DNA of 64,000 bases from an uncultured Oscillospiraceae bacterium (lineage in GTDB: Bacteria > Bacillota > Clostridia > Oscillospirales > Oscillospiraceae): contig CAKTRJ010000006.1 in the NCBI GenBank assembly GCA_934597345.1, positions 6,061-70,060 on the forward strand. Reading direction: 5' to 3'. The position numbers and the translations under genes were made by a program. This document shows positions 28,040-36,437 of this stretch, piece after piece. The notes below the pieces were generated by a model. That model searched no databases. It was not told the DNA's origin and saw nothing but the letters and a program-made list of their open reading frames with translations. The stretch's first letter is position 1, and each line of letters starts with the position of its first letter.

Positions 28040-29128
28040 TTACGCCTCGGTGGGACGGGGACGGCGATACTCCTGCGCCTTCTCCTCGCCGCGCAGGACA
28101 CGCAGCGCGCCCTGTGCCAGAGCCAGCAGCTCATCCTCGCCGGGATACACGGTGATGGGAGCGATCCAGTCCACCATCTCGCTGATGGCGTCCACGGTTT
28201 CCTTGCCGTAGGCGATGCCGCCGGTCAGAATGATCTGATCCACCTTGCCCTTCAGGACAACGGCCATAGCGCCCACTTCCTTGGCGATCTGATAGTGGAA
28301 AGCCTCCACCACACCGGCGACCTTCTTGTCGTTCTTGGCCTCGGCCAGCAGATAGCGCATGTCGTTGGAGCCGGTGTAGGCCACCAGGCCGCCGCGGCCG
28401 GACAGCATACGGTTCAGCTCGGCCTCGGTATACTTGCCGCTGTAGCACAGCTTTACCATCTGGCCGGTGGGCAGGGAGCCGGAGCGTTCGGGGGAGAAGG
28501 GGCCGTCGCCGTCCAGGGCGTTCTGGGTGTCGATGACGCTGCCGTGGCAGTGGGCACCAATGGAGACACCGCCGCCCAGATGGCAGACGATCAGGTTCAG
28601 ATCCTCGTAATTCTTGCCGTGCTCCTTGGCGAAGCGCTTGGCCACGGCCTTCTGGTTCAGGGCGTGGAAAATGCTGACACGCTGGAACAGGGGATGGCCG
28701 GCATAGCGGGCCACGTCGGCCAGCTCGTCCACCACCACGGGGTCAACGATGTAGGAGGGGATGCCCAGGGAATCACCGATCTCGCGGGCGATGATGCCGC
28801 CCAGGTTGGAGGCATGCTGGCCCTGCACGCCGATGGTGCAGTCGTTCACCAGATTGTCGTTGACGGCGTAGGTACCGCCGCGGATGGGACGCAGCAGACC
28901 GCCGCGGCCGGAAACGGCGCTCAGGGTGTTGATATCGAAATTCTCCTCCCGCAGGGCTTTCAGCACCAGCTGGCAGCGCCAGTCCTTCTGGGCGGGGATG
29001 GAGTTGAACTGGGCGATCTCCTCGGCGCTGTGACGCAGGGTCTTGTCAAACAGCAGGGTCTCGTCCTCATAGACACCGATCTTGGTGGAAGTGGAACCGG
29101 GATTGATAACAAGTATCTTGAAAGACAT
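28040..29128 (-). CDS. buk: Butyrate kinase
   Basis: A 362-aa member of the acetokinase/butyrate kinase superfamily. [19 protein letters not shown] is the phosphate loop; [20 protein letters not shown] and [20 protein letters not shown] distinguish butyrate kinase from acetate kinase. It makes ATP from butyryl phosphate in fermentation. ATG 29128 is preceded by AGGAGG; the longer frame upstream is antisense to the promoter region. The usual partner phosphotransbutyrylase is not adjacent, so it is encoded elsewhere or replaced. Confidence 0.93.
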   Translation of the reverse strand: MSFKILVINPGSTSTKIGVYEDETLLFDKTLRHSAEEIAQFNSIPAQKDWRCQLVLKALREENFDINTLSAVSGRGGLLRPIRGGTYAVNDNLVNDCTIGVQGQHASNLGGIIAREIGDSLGIPSYIVDPVVVDELADVARYAGHPLFQRVSIFHALNQKAVAKRFAKEHGKNYEDLNLIVCHLGGGVSIGAHCHGSVIDTQNALDGDGPFSPERSGSLPTGQMVKLCYSGKYTEAELNRMLSGRGGLVAYTGSNDMRYLLAEAKNDKKVAGVVEAFHYQIAKEVGAMAVVLKGKVDQIILTGGIAYGKETVDAISEMVDWIAPITVYPGEDELLALAQGALRVLRGEEKAQEYRRPRPTEA

Positions 29129-29244
29129 TTTTTGTTCCTCCTGTGTGTATGGTAATTCGCCACCATAAAAATTTCCAACCCACATTATACAAAACTTTTC
29201 TTCCGCTGTAAAGCGTGAATTTACACAGAAAACCGCCGTAACGG

Positions 29245-29273
29245 TTGACAAACTCTACATTTTAGAGTATGAT
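29245..29273 (+). promoter_or_regulatory. metG: Sigma-A promoter of the T-box-metG unit
   Basis: TTGACA (29245-29250), 17-bp spacer, TATGAT (29268-29273); start expected near 29280. Confidence 0.85.
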
Positions 29274-29278
29274 GCTTA

Positions 29279-29558
29279 AAAATACAGAAAAAAGCGATGA
29301 AAGAGAGAGTAACCGGCAGATACCGCCACAAGAGAGCCCGGAAAGGTGAAAGCGGGCGCGGAGGAAACCGGCGAACATGGCTCCGGAGCTGTCCGGCCGA
29401 GCGGAAAAACCGTCAGGCCGGAACGGGAGAGCGCCCGTTAAAGCGCGGGAGTGTGCTGGCACTCCATGAGGCCGCGGCCGCAGGGCCGGGGCGAAGCAAG
29501 GTGGTACCGCGACCGGTTCAAGTCGCCCTTGACGTGTTTTACGTTAAGGGCGTTTTAT
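29279..29558 (+). ncRNA. T-box riboswitch, methionine specifier
   Basis: Leader of about 280 nt before metG. The T-box core AAGGTGGTACCGCG is at 29498-29511. Stem I has AGTA at 29308-29311 and GAAC followed by the specifier ATG at 29377-29379. It ends in a terminator (CGCCCTTGACGT, 29524-29535, pairing with 29541-29552, then TTTT). Uncharged tRNA-Met should stabilise the antiterminator and turn on the synthetase. Confidence 0.92.
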
Positions 29559-29633
29559 ATTTTCAGGAAAAACAGGAAAAATAATTTTAAGCCGTCCTTC
29601 CATTCGGGGCGGCGGAAAAGGAGAGATATCCCC

Positions 29634-31598
29634 ATGGAAAAGAAAACCTTCTATATCACCACACCCATTTACTACCCCTCTGACAAGCTGCACATCGGCC
29701 ACAGCTACTGCACCGTGGCCACCGACGCCATCGCCCGCTATAAGCGCCTGCAGGGCTACGACGTCATGTTCCTGACCGGCACCGACGAGCATGGCCAGAA
29801 AATCGAGACCAAGGCCGAGGAAGCCGGCATGACCCCCCAGGCCTTCGTGGACCGCATCGTGGACGGCCCTCGCGGCGTCCGCGATCTATGGAAGCTGATG
29901 AACATCTCCAACGACCGGTTCATCCGCACCACCGACGACTACCACTGCGAGGCCGTGCAGAAGATCTTCAAGAAGATGTACGAAAACGGCGACATCTATA
30001 AGGGCGCCTATAAGGGCAAGTACTGCACCCCCTGCGAAAGCTTCTGGACAGAGAGCCAGCTGGTGGACGGCAAGTGCCCCGACTGCGGCCGCGAGGTCCA
30101 CGACGCCGAGGAGGAGGCCTACTTCTTCCGCCTGAGCAAGTACGCCGACAAGGTGCGGCACCTGCTGGAGGATACCGATTTCTTACAGCCCCGCACCCGC
30201 GTCAACGAGATGGTGAATAACTTCATCAAGCCAGGTCTGGAGGACCTGTGCGTCAGCCGTACCAGCTTCAGTTGGGGCATACCCGTGGACTTCGACCCCG
30301 GCCATGTGGTGTACGTCTGGGTGGACGCCCTGTTCAACTACTGCACCGCCATGGGCCTGTATAACGACAAGTACCACGATTTCGACAAGTACTGGCCTGC
30401 CGATTACCACATCGTGGGCAAGGAGATCGTCCGCTTCCACTCCATCATCTGGCCCGCCATGCTGATGAGCATGGGCCTGCCCCTGCCCAAGCATGTGTAC
30501 GGCCACGGCTGGCTGGTGATCGACGGCGGCAAGATGTCCAAGTCCAAGGGCAACGTGGTCGACCCCTACGCCCTGTCCGAGATGTTCGGCGTGGACGCCC
30601 TGCGCTTCTTCCTGCTGCGCACCTTCCCCTTCGGCTCCGACGGCAACTTCTCCAACGAGCTGCTGATCTCCACCATCAACACCGACCTTGCCAATAAGCT
30701 GGGCAATCTGGTCAGCCGCACCACCGGCATGGTGGAGAAGTACTTCGGCGGCAAGCTGCCCGCCGACCGGGAGGACGCTCCGGAGGACTGCGACCTGAAA
30801 AAGACCGTCTGCGCCCTCCGCGACCGCTACGAGGCCGAGATGGACAAGCTGCAGCTCCAGAACGGCATCGACGAGGTGTTCAAGGTCGTCGACCGGGCCA
30901 ACAAGTATATCGACGAGACCGCGCCCTGGGTGCTGGGCAAGGACGAGAGCAAGCGCGCCCGTCTGGCCACCGTCCTCTACAACCTGCTGGAGACCATCCG
31001 CGTCTGCACCACCCTGCTGACCCCCGTGATGCCAGAGAGCTGCGACAAGATCTTTGTGAAGATCGGCGCGGGCACTGAGGATCACACCTGGGACAAGGCC
31101 AACGTCTGGGGCGCCCTGCCTGCCGAGGTGCAGGTGGCCAAGGGCGAGAACCTGTTCCCCCGCGTGGATACCGAGAAGGCGCTGGCGGAGCTGGAGGCCA
31201 TGCAGGAGGCCCAGAAGAAGGCTGCCCTGCCCGCCATCGAGCTGGAGCCCTATGTGCAGCAGGAGGTGGACTTCGACACCTTCCTGAAGTCCGATTTCCG
31301 CGCCGTGAAGATCAAGAACTGCGAGGCGGTGAAGAAGTCCGACAAGCTGCTGAAGTTCACCCTGGATGACGGCAGCGGCACCGACCGCATCATCGTCTCC
31401 GGCATCCATCATTACTACGAGCCGGAGCAGCTGATCGGCAAGACCGTCATGGCCATCCTGAACCTGCCGCCCCGGAAGATGATGGGCATCCCCAGCAACG
31501 GTATGCTGATCTCCGCCGTCCACAAGGAGAAGGGCGAGGAAAAGGTGCAGCTGATGATCATCGACGATTCGGTTCCTGCCGGTGCCAAGCTCTGCTAA
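29634..31598 (+). CDS. metG: Methionyl-tRNA synthetase with C-terminal tRNA-binding domain
   Basis: A 654-aa enzyme that charges tRNA-Met. HIGH-type motif HIGHS (20-24), zinc knuckle CTPCESF and CPDCGRE, KMSKS in GGKMSKSKGNVVDPYAL, and a C-terminal EMAP/tRNA-binding domain (about 550-654; VDFDTFLKSDFRAVKIKNCE). ATG 29634 starts right at the family N-terminus with AAAGGAG upstream. It is controlled by the methionine T-box just before it. Confidence 0.97.
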   Translation: MEKKTFYITTPIYYPSDKLHIGHSYCTVATDAIARYKRLQGYDVMFLTGTDEHGQKIETKAEEAGMTPQAFVDRIVDGPRGVRDLWKLMNISNDRFIRTTDDYHCEAVQKIFKKMYENGDIYKGAYKGKYCTPCESFWTESQLVDGKCPDCGREVHDAEEEAYFFRLSKYADKVRHLLEDTDFLQPRTRVNEMVNNFIKPGLEDLCVSRTSFSWGIPVDFDPGHVVYVWVDALFNYCTAMGLYNDKYHDFDKYWPADYHIVGKEIVRFHSIIWPAMLMSMGLPLPKHVYGHGWLVIDGGKMSKSKGNVVDPYALSEMFGVDALRFFLLRTFPFGSDGNFSNELLISTINTDLANKLGNLVSRTTGMVEKYFGGKLPADREDAPEDCDLKKTVCALRDRYEAEMDKLQLQNGIDEVFKVVDRANKYIDETAPWVLGKDESKRARLATVLYNLLETIRVCTTLLTPVMPESCDKIFVKIGAGTEDHTWDKANVWGALPAEVQVAKGENLFPRVDTEKALAELEAMQEAQKKAALPAIELEPYVQQEVDFDTFLKSDFRAVKIKNCEAVKKSDKLLKFTLDDGSGTDRIIVSGIHHYYEPEQLIGKTVMAILNLPPRKMMGIPSNGMLISAVHKEKGEEKVQLMIIDDSVPAGAKLC

Positions 31599-31621
31599 CT
31601 TCGTCAAACCCTAAACTTATA

Positions 31622-31670
31622 TGGACAATCACGCTCCTTTGCGCTACAATAGGCGCAAAGGAGCGTGATT
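31622..31670 (+). promoter_or_regulatory. Promoter nested in an 18-bp perfect inverted repeat that also holds the ribosome-binding site
   Basis: AATCACGCTCCTTTGCGC (31627-31644) pairs perfectly with 31653-31670 around TACAATAG. TGGACA (31622-31627) and TACAAT (31645-31650) are a -35/-10 pair at 17 bp, so the left arm is the spacer. AAAGGAG in the right arm (31657-31663) is the ribosome-binding site of the next gene, 11 nt before ATG 31675. Read-through RNA from metG would hide this site; RNA started at the inner promoter would not. Confidence 0.6.
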
Positions 31671-31674
31671 TTAA

Positions 31675-31962
31675 ATGCTGACCCTATATGTAAAATACAC
31701 CGCCAAGCCCGGCTGCCGGGAGAGCTACGTCCGGGACATCGTGTCCGAGGGCATCCTGACCACCATCCGGGCCGAGGAGGGCTGCATCCGCTATGACTAC
31801 TACTTCTCCGCCCAGGAGGAGAACGTGGTGCTGCTGATCGAGCAGTGGGAGACCGAGGAGCACCAGCGCGTTCACATGCAGCAGCCCCACATGACCCGTC
31901 TGCGTGAGCTGAAGGCCAAGTACATCGACGATACCGAGATGGGCAAGGTACAGCTGGTATGA
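31675..31962 (+). CDS. Antibiotic-biosynthesis-monooxygenase (ABM)-fold protein
   Basis: A 95-aa protein with the ABM dimeric beta-barrel pattern: LTLYVKYTAKPGCRESYVRD, AEEGCIRYDYYFSAQEENVV and LLIEQWETEEHQRVHMQQPH. Members include quinol monooxygenases and many small oxidoreductase-like proteins without known substrate. Its stop overlaps tatD by 4 nt (ATGA), so the two are co-translated. Its ribosome-binding site lies in a hairpin. Confidence 0.8.
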   Translation: MLTLYVKYTAKPGCRESYVRDIVSEGILTTIRAEEGCIRYDYYFSAQEENVVLLIEQWETEEHQRVHMQQPHMTRLRELKAKYIDDTEMGKVQLV

Positions 31963-32735
31963 CGCTGTTCGATACCCACGCCCACTATGACGACGAGGCC
32001 TTTGACGCCGACCGTGACGCGGTGCTTTCCGCCTTCAACGGCCTGGTGATCGACCCCGGCTGCACGCTGGCGTCCTCTCAGGCGGCTGTCGAGCTGGCGG
32101 CGCGGCATCCCCATGTGTATGCCGCCGTGGGCATCCATCCGGAAAACTGCGGCGACTTCGTGCCGGAGCATATGGACGCTCTGCGGCAGCTGGCGCAGCA
32201 GCCTAAGGTGGTGGCCATCGGTGAGATCGGCCTTGACTACTACTGGGCGGAGAACCCGCCCCGTGAGTTCCAGCAGCAGGTGTTCCGCGCCCAGCTGGCG
32301 CTGGCGCTGGCGCTGGACCTGCCGGTGATCATCCACGACCGGGAGGCCCACGGCGACTCGCTGGCCATTGTCAAGGAGAACCCCGCCCTTCGCGGTGTGT
32401 TCCACTGCTATTCCGGCAGCGTGGAGATGGCGAAAGAACTGTTGGCCCTGGGCTGGTATCTGGGCTTCGACGGCCCCGTGACCTACAAGAACGCCCGCAA
32501 GACCGTGGAGGTGGCGGAGATGGTGCCGCTCGACCGTATTCTGATCGAGACGGACTCCCCCTATATGTCGCCCGTCCCCATGCGGGGCAAGCGCAACGAC
32601 TCCCGCAATGTGTGCTACATTGCCGAAAAGCTGGCCCAGATCAAGGGCATGACCACGGAGGAAATGGCCCGCCTGACCATGGAGAACGGAAAAAGGTTAT
32701 TTAACTTGTCAAAAAAGGGCGAAGCCCTTTTTTGA
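31959..32735 (+). CDS. tatD: TatD-family metal-dependent deoxyribonuclease
   Basis: A 258-aa TIM-barrel hydrolase. Metal ligands are in FDTHAHYDDEAFDADR, EIGLDYYW, IIHDREAHGD, HCYSGS and ETDSPYM. The family are 3'-5' DNases implicated in DNA repair, though the cell role in Firmicutes is unclear. Note HAHYD where many have HCHLD. It follows the ABM gene with a 4-nt overlap. Its stop codon lies inside the first hairpin of repeat family D. Confidence 0.93.
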   Translation: MTLFDTHAHYDDEAFDADRDAVLSAFNGLVIDPGCTLASSQAAVELAARHPHVYAAVGIHPENCGDFVPEHMDALRQLAQQPKVVAIGEIGLDYYWAENPPREFQQQVFRAQLALALALDLPVIIHDREAHGDSLAIVKENPALRGVFHCYSGSVEMAKELLALGWYLGFDGPVTYKNARKTVEVAEMVPLDRILIETDSPYMSPVPMRGKRNDSRNVCYIAEKLAQIKGMTTEEMARLTMENGKRLFNLSKKGEALF

Positions 32736-32904
32736 CAAAATAGGATTCGCTCCGACCAGCGCTTTTCCGTCCATAAATGGACGAAAAAACACTCTCTCCG
32801 TGCAAAGTATTTTTTGCCACGCACATGTCGCGGCAAAAAATGATCCAATTTGTTCACCGCCTTGGCGGGCGGCGAATTCTGCGAAGCTTTTTGAAAGACT
32901 GAAT
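32707..32904. repeat. Family D structured 3'-end element, copy 1 (after tatD)
   Basis: Begins with hairpin TGTCAAAAAAGGGC-GAA-GCCC... that includes the tatD stop. Next come AGGATTCGCTCCGACCAGCGC and GTCC-ATAAAT-GGAC. Then TTTTTTGCC (32810-32818) and GGCAAAAAA (32832-32840) enclose the loop CGCACATGTCG, followed by a GC-rich hairpin and GCGAATTCTGCGAAGCTTTT. Copy 2 is at 38348. Confidence 0.7.
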
Positions 32905-32941
32905 AAAAGAGGAATGAGACGGATCGTCTCATTCCTCTTTT
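32905..32941. terminator. Convergent terminator between tatD and the YheO-like gene
   Basis: AAAAGAGGAATGAGACG pairs perfectly with 32925-32941 around GAT. It contains the stop and last codons of the YheO-like gene. Confidence 0.85.
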
Positions 32942-33549
32942 ATTTCCTGCAAATACTTGTACAGTGTGGGCTGGGCGATGTGCAGCAGCTCACACACGGT
33001 GCCCACCGCGCCCCGTGCGCCGAAAATCCCCTTGTCGTTCAGCCGCTTGATGAGCCGCAGCTTGGCCTCCTTGCTGTCGATGTCGGCGGGCTTCAGCCGG
33101 GCGATCTCGCCCAGGATCATCTTCATCACCACATCGTCCAGCGTGTCCTGCTCCGGCTGTACCCGGGCCACCGTGGGCCGGTCACCGATAAAGGCGTCCA
33201 GCATCTGCTGCAGATCCACATAGGCGCTGATGTCCTGATTCACGCACAGCACATAGTCCAGCCTGCCGTCCTCGTCCCGGAAGAACAGCGACGAGGAGCG
33301 CAGCGGCGTACCCTTCCGGCTGAAGCTCTTGTACCCCGTGGTGTAGTCAAAGCCCTCCATGGCCCGCTGCCGGGCCACCATCTCCATGGCGGGCAGCAGA
33401 TCCTGCTGGCCCACCTCCCGTCCGGTGATGTGTCCCTGCGCGATCCAGATGATGAAGCCCTCCCGGTCGTGAAGCACCACCTCCGTCTCCGGCCCCATCA
33501 CATGGGTGAGGAAATCGCAGAATTTGATCAAAAGTTTCTCCCATTCCAT
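32929..33549 (-). CDS. YheO-like transcriptional regulator (PAS_6 plus helix-turn-helix)
   Basis: A 206-aa protein. Residues about 5-115 match the YheO PAS-like domain (HVMGPETEVVLHDREGFIIW, FFRDEDGRLDYVLCVNQDIS) and residues 150-206 are the HTH_22 domain (KRLNDKGIFGARGAVGTVCE, LLHIAQPTLYKYLQEIKEE). It is divergent from the ATPase-oxidoreductase operon across 136 bp with repeated AGATAA/TTATCT half-sites, so it probably regulates that operon. Ligand unknown. Confidence 0.88.
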   Translation of the reverse strand: MEWEKLLIKFCDFLTHVMGPETEVVLHDREGFIIWIAQGHITGREVGQQDLLPAMEMVARQRAMEGFDYTTGYKSFSRKGTPLRSSSLFFRDEDGRLDYVLCVNQDISAYVDLQQMLDAFIGDRPTVARVQPEQDTLDDVVMKMILGEIARLKPADIDSKEAKLRLIKRLNDKGIFGARGAVGTVCELLHIAQPTLYKYLQEIKEE

Positions 33550-33567
33550 GGCGCTGCCCGCCTTTCC

Positions 33568-33661
33568 AGATAAGATTTTATCTAAATTCTACACGCGGTT
33601 GACAAGGATTGCAAGACGTGTTACACTCCAAATTGTAGAAAATTTTTATATGCATAGATAA
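33568..33661 (+). promoter_or_regulatory. Divergent control region: promoter with repeated TTATCT/AGATAA half-sites
   Basis: On the plus strand TTGACA (33599-33604), 17-bp spacer and TACACT (33622-33627) form a good promoter for the oxidoreductase operon. AGATAA-GATT-TTATCT (33568-33583) is a perfect dyad, and AGATAA recurs at 33656-33661. AATTCTACA and TGTAGAAAATT also mirror each other around the promoter. Candidate sites for the adjacent YheO-like protein. Confidence 0.6.
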
Positions 33662-33685
33662 TTTTTACATACCGAGGTGAATACC

Positions 33686-34360
33686 ATGGCATGGGAAGGG
33701 CTGCTGCGGCAGCGGAATATCGTCTTTCTGGGGGAAGCCGGGTGCGGAAAGTCCGAGCTTGCCGTACATCTGGCGCTGGAGCTGGCGTCGCAGGGACGGG
33801 AGGTACACTTCTTCGACCTTGACCAGACCAAGCCCCTGATGCGCTCCCGTGACGCGGAGGGCCTGCTGGAGAGGGCGGGCGTCACTGTTCACTTTCAGCA
33901 GCAGTGCGCCGACGCGCCCACACAGGTGGGAGGTCTGATCCCCCTGCTGCTGGACGAGGAAAAGACCGTCATTCTGGACGTAGGCGGCAACGACACCGGC
34001 GCGAAATTGATCGGCGGGTACGCCCACCTGCTGAAAACCGCCGACGTGTGGTTCGTAGTGAACCCCTATCGCCCCTGGTCGGCCACCACCGAGCATATCG
34101 ACGGCACGCTGTCCGCCATCCTCCGGGCCTCCCGATTGAAAATGCCCCGCTTCCTGCTGAACCCCAATCTGGGCGACGACACCACGTTGGCGGAGTATCT
34201 GGACGGCATCCGGCGGGGGCTGGAGATGCTGTCGCCCTACGTCGCCGTAGAGGCCGCCGCCGTACCCGCCCCACTGTATGAACAGGCGAAAGGGGAAACG
34301 CCCCTGCCCCTCATCCCCATCACATCCCATATATCCGTCCCGGAAGCGGGACTTGAGTGA
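33686..34360 (+). CDS. P-loop ATPase leading the 2-oxoacid oxidoreductase operon
   Basis: A 224-aa protein. Walker A is GEAGCGKSE (near 18-26), and a Walker-B-like strand TVILDVGGND follows at about 92-101. The general layout (FFDLDQTKPLM, DVWFVVNPYRPWSATTEHID) resembles the MinD/CobQ/ArsA class of SIMIBI ATPases, but it is not a clear member of a named family. ATG 33686 is 6 nt after GAGGTG. It is followed 30 bp later by the ferredoxin gene. It might load a cofactor or control the complex; that is inference from position only. Confidence 0.7.
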   Translation: MAWEGLLRQRNIVFLGEAGCGKSELAVHLALELASQGREVHFFDLDQTKPLMRSRDAEGLLERAGVTVHFQQQCADAPTQVGGLIPLLLDEEKTVILDVGGNDTGAKLIGGYAHLLKTADVWFVVNPYRPWSATTEHIDGTLSAILRASRLKMPRFLLNPNLGDDTTLAEYLDGIRRGLEMLSPYVAVEAAAVPAPLYEQAKGETPLPLIPITSHISVPEAGLE

Positions 34361-34390
34361 GTGATATCAGAAATTGAAGGAGGAAACACT

Positions 34391-34594
34391 ATGCCGCAAG
34401 TCACCATCCGCGCAGAGAGCTGCAAAAGCTGCGGCTACTGCGTGAAGTTCTGTCCCAAGGGCGTGCTGGCCGTAGGACATGAAGTGAATTCCAAGGGCTA
34501 TCCCTTTGTGGTAGTCGAAAAGGCAGAAGATTGCATCGGCTGCGCGATCTGTGGCCGTATGTGTCCCGATGCCGCCATTGAAGTCTACAAATAA
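34391..34594 (+). CDS. 2-oxoacid:ferredoxin oxidoreductase delta subunit (2x[4Fe-4S] ferredoxin)
   Basis: A 67-aa protein with two cluster motifs: CKSCGYCVKFCPKG and CIGCAICGRMCPDA. These carry electrons from the thiamine-diphosphate subunit to free ferredoxin. AAGGAGG lies upstream of ATG 34391. It precedes the alpha subunit by 12 bp. Its ligand pattern is complete. Confidence 0.92.
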   Translation: MPQVTIRAESCKSCGYCVKFCPKGVLAVGHEVNSKGYPFVVVEKAEDCIGCAICGRMCPDAAIEVYK

Positions 34595-34606
34595 GGAGGG
34601 AAGAAC

Positions 34607-35683
34607 ATGGCAAGAGTATTCATGAAGGGCTGCGAAGCCATCGCCGAGGCGGCGGTACGCAGCGGCTGCCGGTTCTTCGCCGGTTACCCCATTACCCCGC
34701 AAAATGAGATCCCGGAGTATTTTGCTCGTCGTATGCCGGAGGTTGGCGGCGTGTTTGTACAGGGCGAGAGCGAAGTAGCCTCCGTCAACATGGTCTACGG
34801 CGCTGCCCAAAGCGGCACCCGCTCCATGACCAGCTCCAGCTCCTGCGGCATCAGCCTTAAGAGCGAGGGCATCAGCTTCTGCGCCAGCGCCCGTATCCCC
34901 ATGGTGTACTGCAATGTGCAGCGCGGCGGCCCCGGTATCGGTGCCATCCAGCCTGCCCAGCAAGACTATTTGCAGGCTACCCGCGCCAGCGGCAACGGCG
35001 GCTTCCGCATGATGGTGTTTGCCCCTGCCACGGTGCAGGAGGCGGTGGACATGACCTATGCCGCATTTGACTACGCCCAGCGTGACCGCAACCCCGTTTT
35101 GATTCTGGCTGACGGCGTGCTTGGCACTATCATGGAGCCGGTGGAGCTGCCGGAGATGCAATCTGACGAGGAGGTCAAGCGCCTGAAGGACGAGCTGAGC
35201 GATTGGGCGCTGGTAGGCCATAGTGCTGACAAGAAGGCTCTCATCCTCCCCGGCGGCTGGGCCGGTCAGGAGGATCGCTGCAAGAGAAACGCTGCCATGT
35301 ATGACACCTGGGAAAAGGACGTACAGGTGGAGGAATTCATGACCGAGGATGCCGAGCTGATCCTGGTGGCCTACGGTGTCTGCGGACGTATCTCCAAATC
35401 CGCTGTCCGTATTCTTCGTGCTCAGGGCTATAAGGTGGGCCTGATCCGACCCAAGACCGTCAGCCCGTGGCCGTATGCCAGTTTTGACAAGCTGGATTAC
35501 AGCAAGGTAAAGGCTGTATTGGATGTAGAGATGTCCATTCCCGCCCAGTTGGTGTTGGATGTAACGCTGGCGGTAAAGGATCGCTGCCCTGTTCACACCT
35601 GCCTGCGCAGCGGCGGCGAGATCATGAGCCGTGACCATGTGGTAGCGGCGGCAAAAGCCATTCTGGATAAGGAGGGTGCATGA
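34607..35683 (+). CDS. 2-oxoacid:ferredoxin oxidoreductase alpha subunit (KorA/VorB type)
   Basis: A 358-aa subunit: the N-terminal pyrimidine-binding half has AGYPITPQNEIPEYFARRMP and GESEVASVNMVYGAAQSGTR; the C-terminal transketolase-like domain has VAYGVCGRISKSAVRILRAQ. It matches the 2-oxoglutarate/3-methyl-2-oxobutanoate group; the exact substrate is not decided by sequence. With the delta, beta and gamma genes it forms the whole complex, which oxidatively decarboxylates 2-oxoacids to acyl-CoA and reduces ferredoxin. It overlaps the beta gene by 4 nt. Confidence 0.92.
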   Translation: MARVFMKGCEAIAEAAVRSGCRFFAGYPITPQNEIPEYFARRMPEVGGVFVQGESEVASVNMVYGAAQSGTRSMTSSSSCGISLKSEGISFCASARIPMVYCNVQRGGPGIGAIQPAQQDYLQATRASGNGGFRMMVFAPATVQEAVDMTYAAFDYAQRDRNPVLILADGVLGTIMEPVELPEMQSDEEVKRLKDELSDWALVGHSADKKALILPGGWAGQEDRCKRNAAMYDTWEKDVQVEEFMTEDAELILVAYGVCGRISKSAVRILRAQGYKVGLIRPKTVSPWPYASFDKLDYSKVKAVLDVEMSIPAQLVLDVTLAVKDRCPVHTCLRSGGEIMSRDHVVAAAKAILDKEGA

Positions 35684-36435
35684 TGGAAAAGGTATACGCG
35701 AGAACGAAGGGCATCCGGGATGATATGGTGGTGGGCTTCTGCCCCGGCTGTATGCATGGCACCGTGTTCAAACTGATCGGTGAAGTGTTGGAAGAACTGG
35801 GTGTGCTGGAAAAGACCATCACCGTTCACGGTGTTGGCTGCTGCGGTCTTGCCATGGAGTACGTCACCTACGACTGCACCACCAGCCCCCATGGCCGTGC
35901 CTGCGCGGTGGCCACCGGCGCGAAGCGCAGCAACCCGGAGACGCTGGTGTTCACCTATCAGGGTGACGGCGATCTGGCCTCCATCGGTCTGGCCGAGACC
36001 ATGTCCGCCGCCAACCGGGGCGAGAATTTCTCGGTCATCTTTGTCAATAACGGCATCTACGGCATGACCGGCGGCCAGTTGGCCCCGACGACGCTGGTAG
36101 GTATGAAGGCCACCACCGCGCCCAAGGGCCGTGACCCCAAGGAGCACGGCTACCCCATGCATATGTGTGAGATATTGAATCAGCTGACGGCCCCCTACTA
36201 TCTGGAGCGCACCAGCTGCAACACCCCCGCCAACGTGGCCAAGACCAAGGCGGCCATCCGGAAGGCTTTCCAGAATCAGCTGGACGGCAAGGGCTTCTCC
36301 ATGGTGGAGATCGTCACCAGCTGCCCCACCAACTGGGGCCTTGATCCGCTGGAGTCCCTGGACTTTCTGGAGCAGAACATGCTGAAGGAATTCCCCCTGG
36401 GCGTGATCCGGGACAAGAGCAAGGAGGAGGCGTGA
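35680..36435 (+). CDS. 2-oxoacid:ferredoxin oxidoreductase beta subunit (thiamine-diphosphate binding)
   Basis: A 251-aa subunit. FCPGCMHG at the start and the thiamine-diphosphate/Mg2+ motif GDGDLASIGLAETMSAANRG with VNNGIYGMTGGQ are visible. Start ATG 35680 overlaps the alpha stop; ATG 35683 directly after is equally possible. It contains the active site of the complex. Confidence 0.92.
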   Translation: MMEKVYARTKGIRDDMVVGFCPGCMHGTVFKLIGEVLEELGVLEKTITVHGVGCCGLAMEYVTYDCTTSPHGRACAVATGAKRSNPETLVFTYQGDGDLASIGLAETMSAANRGENFSVIFVNNGIYGMTGGQLAPTTLVGMKATTAPKGRDPKEHGYPMHMCEILNQLTAPYYLERTSCNTPANVAKTKAAIRKAFQNQLDGKGFSMVEIVTSCPTNWGLDPLESLDFLEQNMLKEFPLGVIRDKSKEEA

Positions 36436-36437
36436 AT

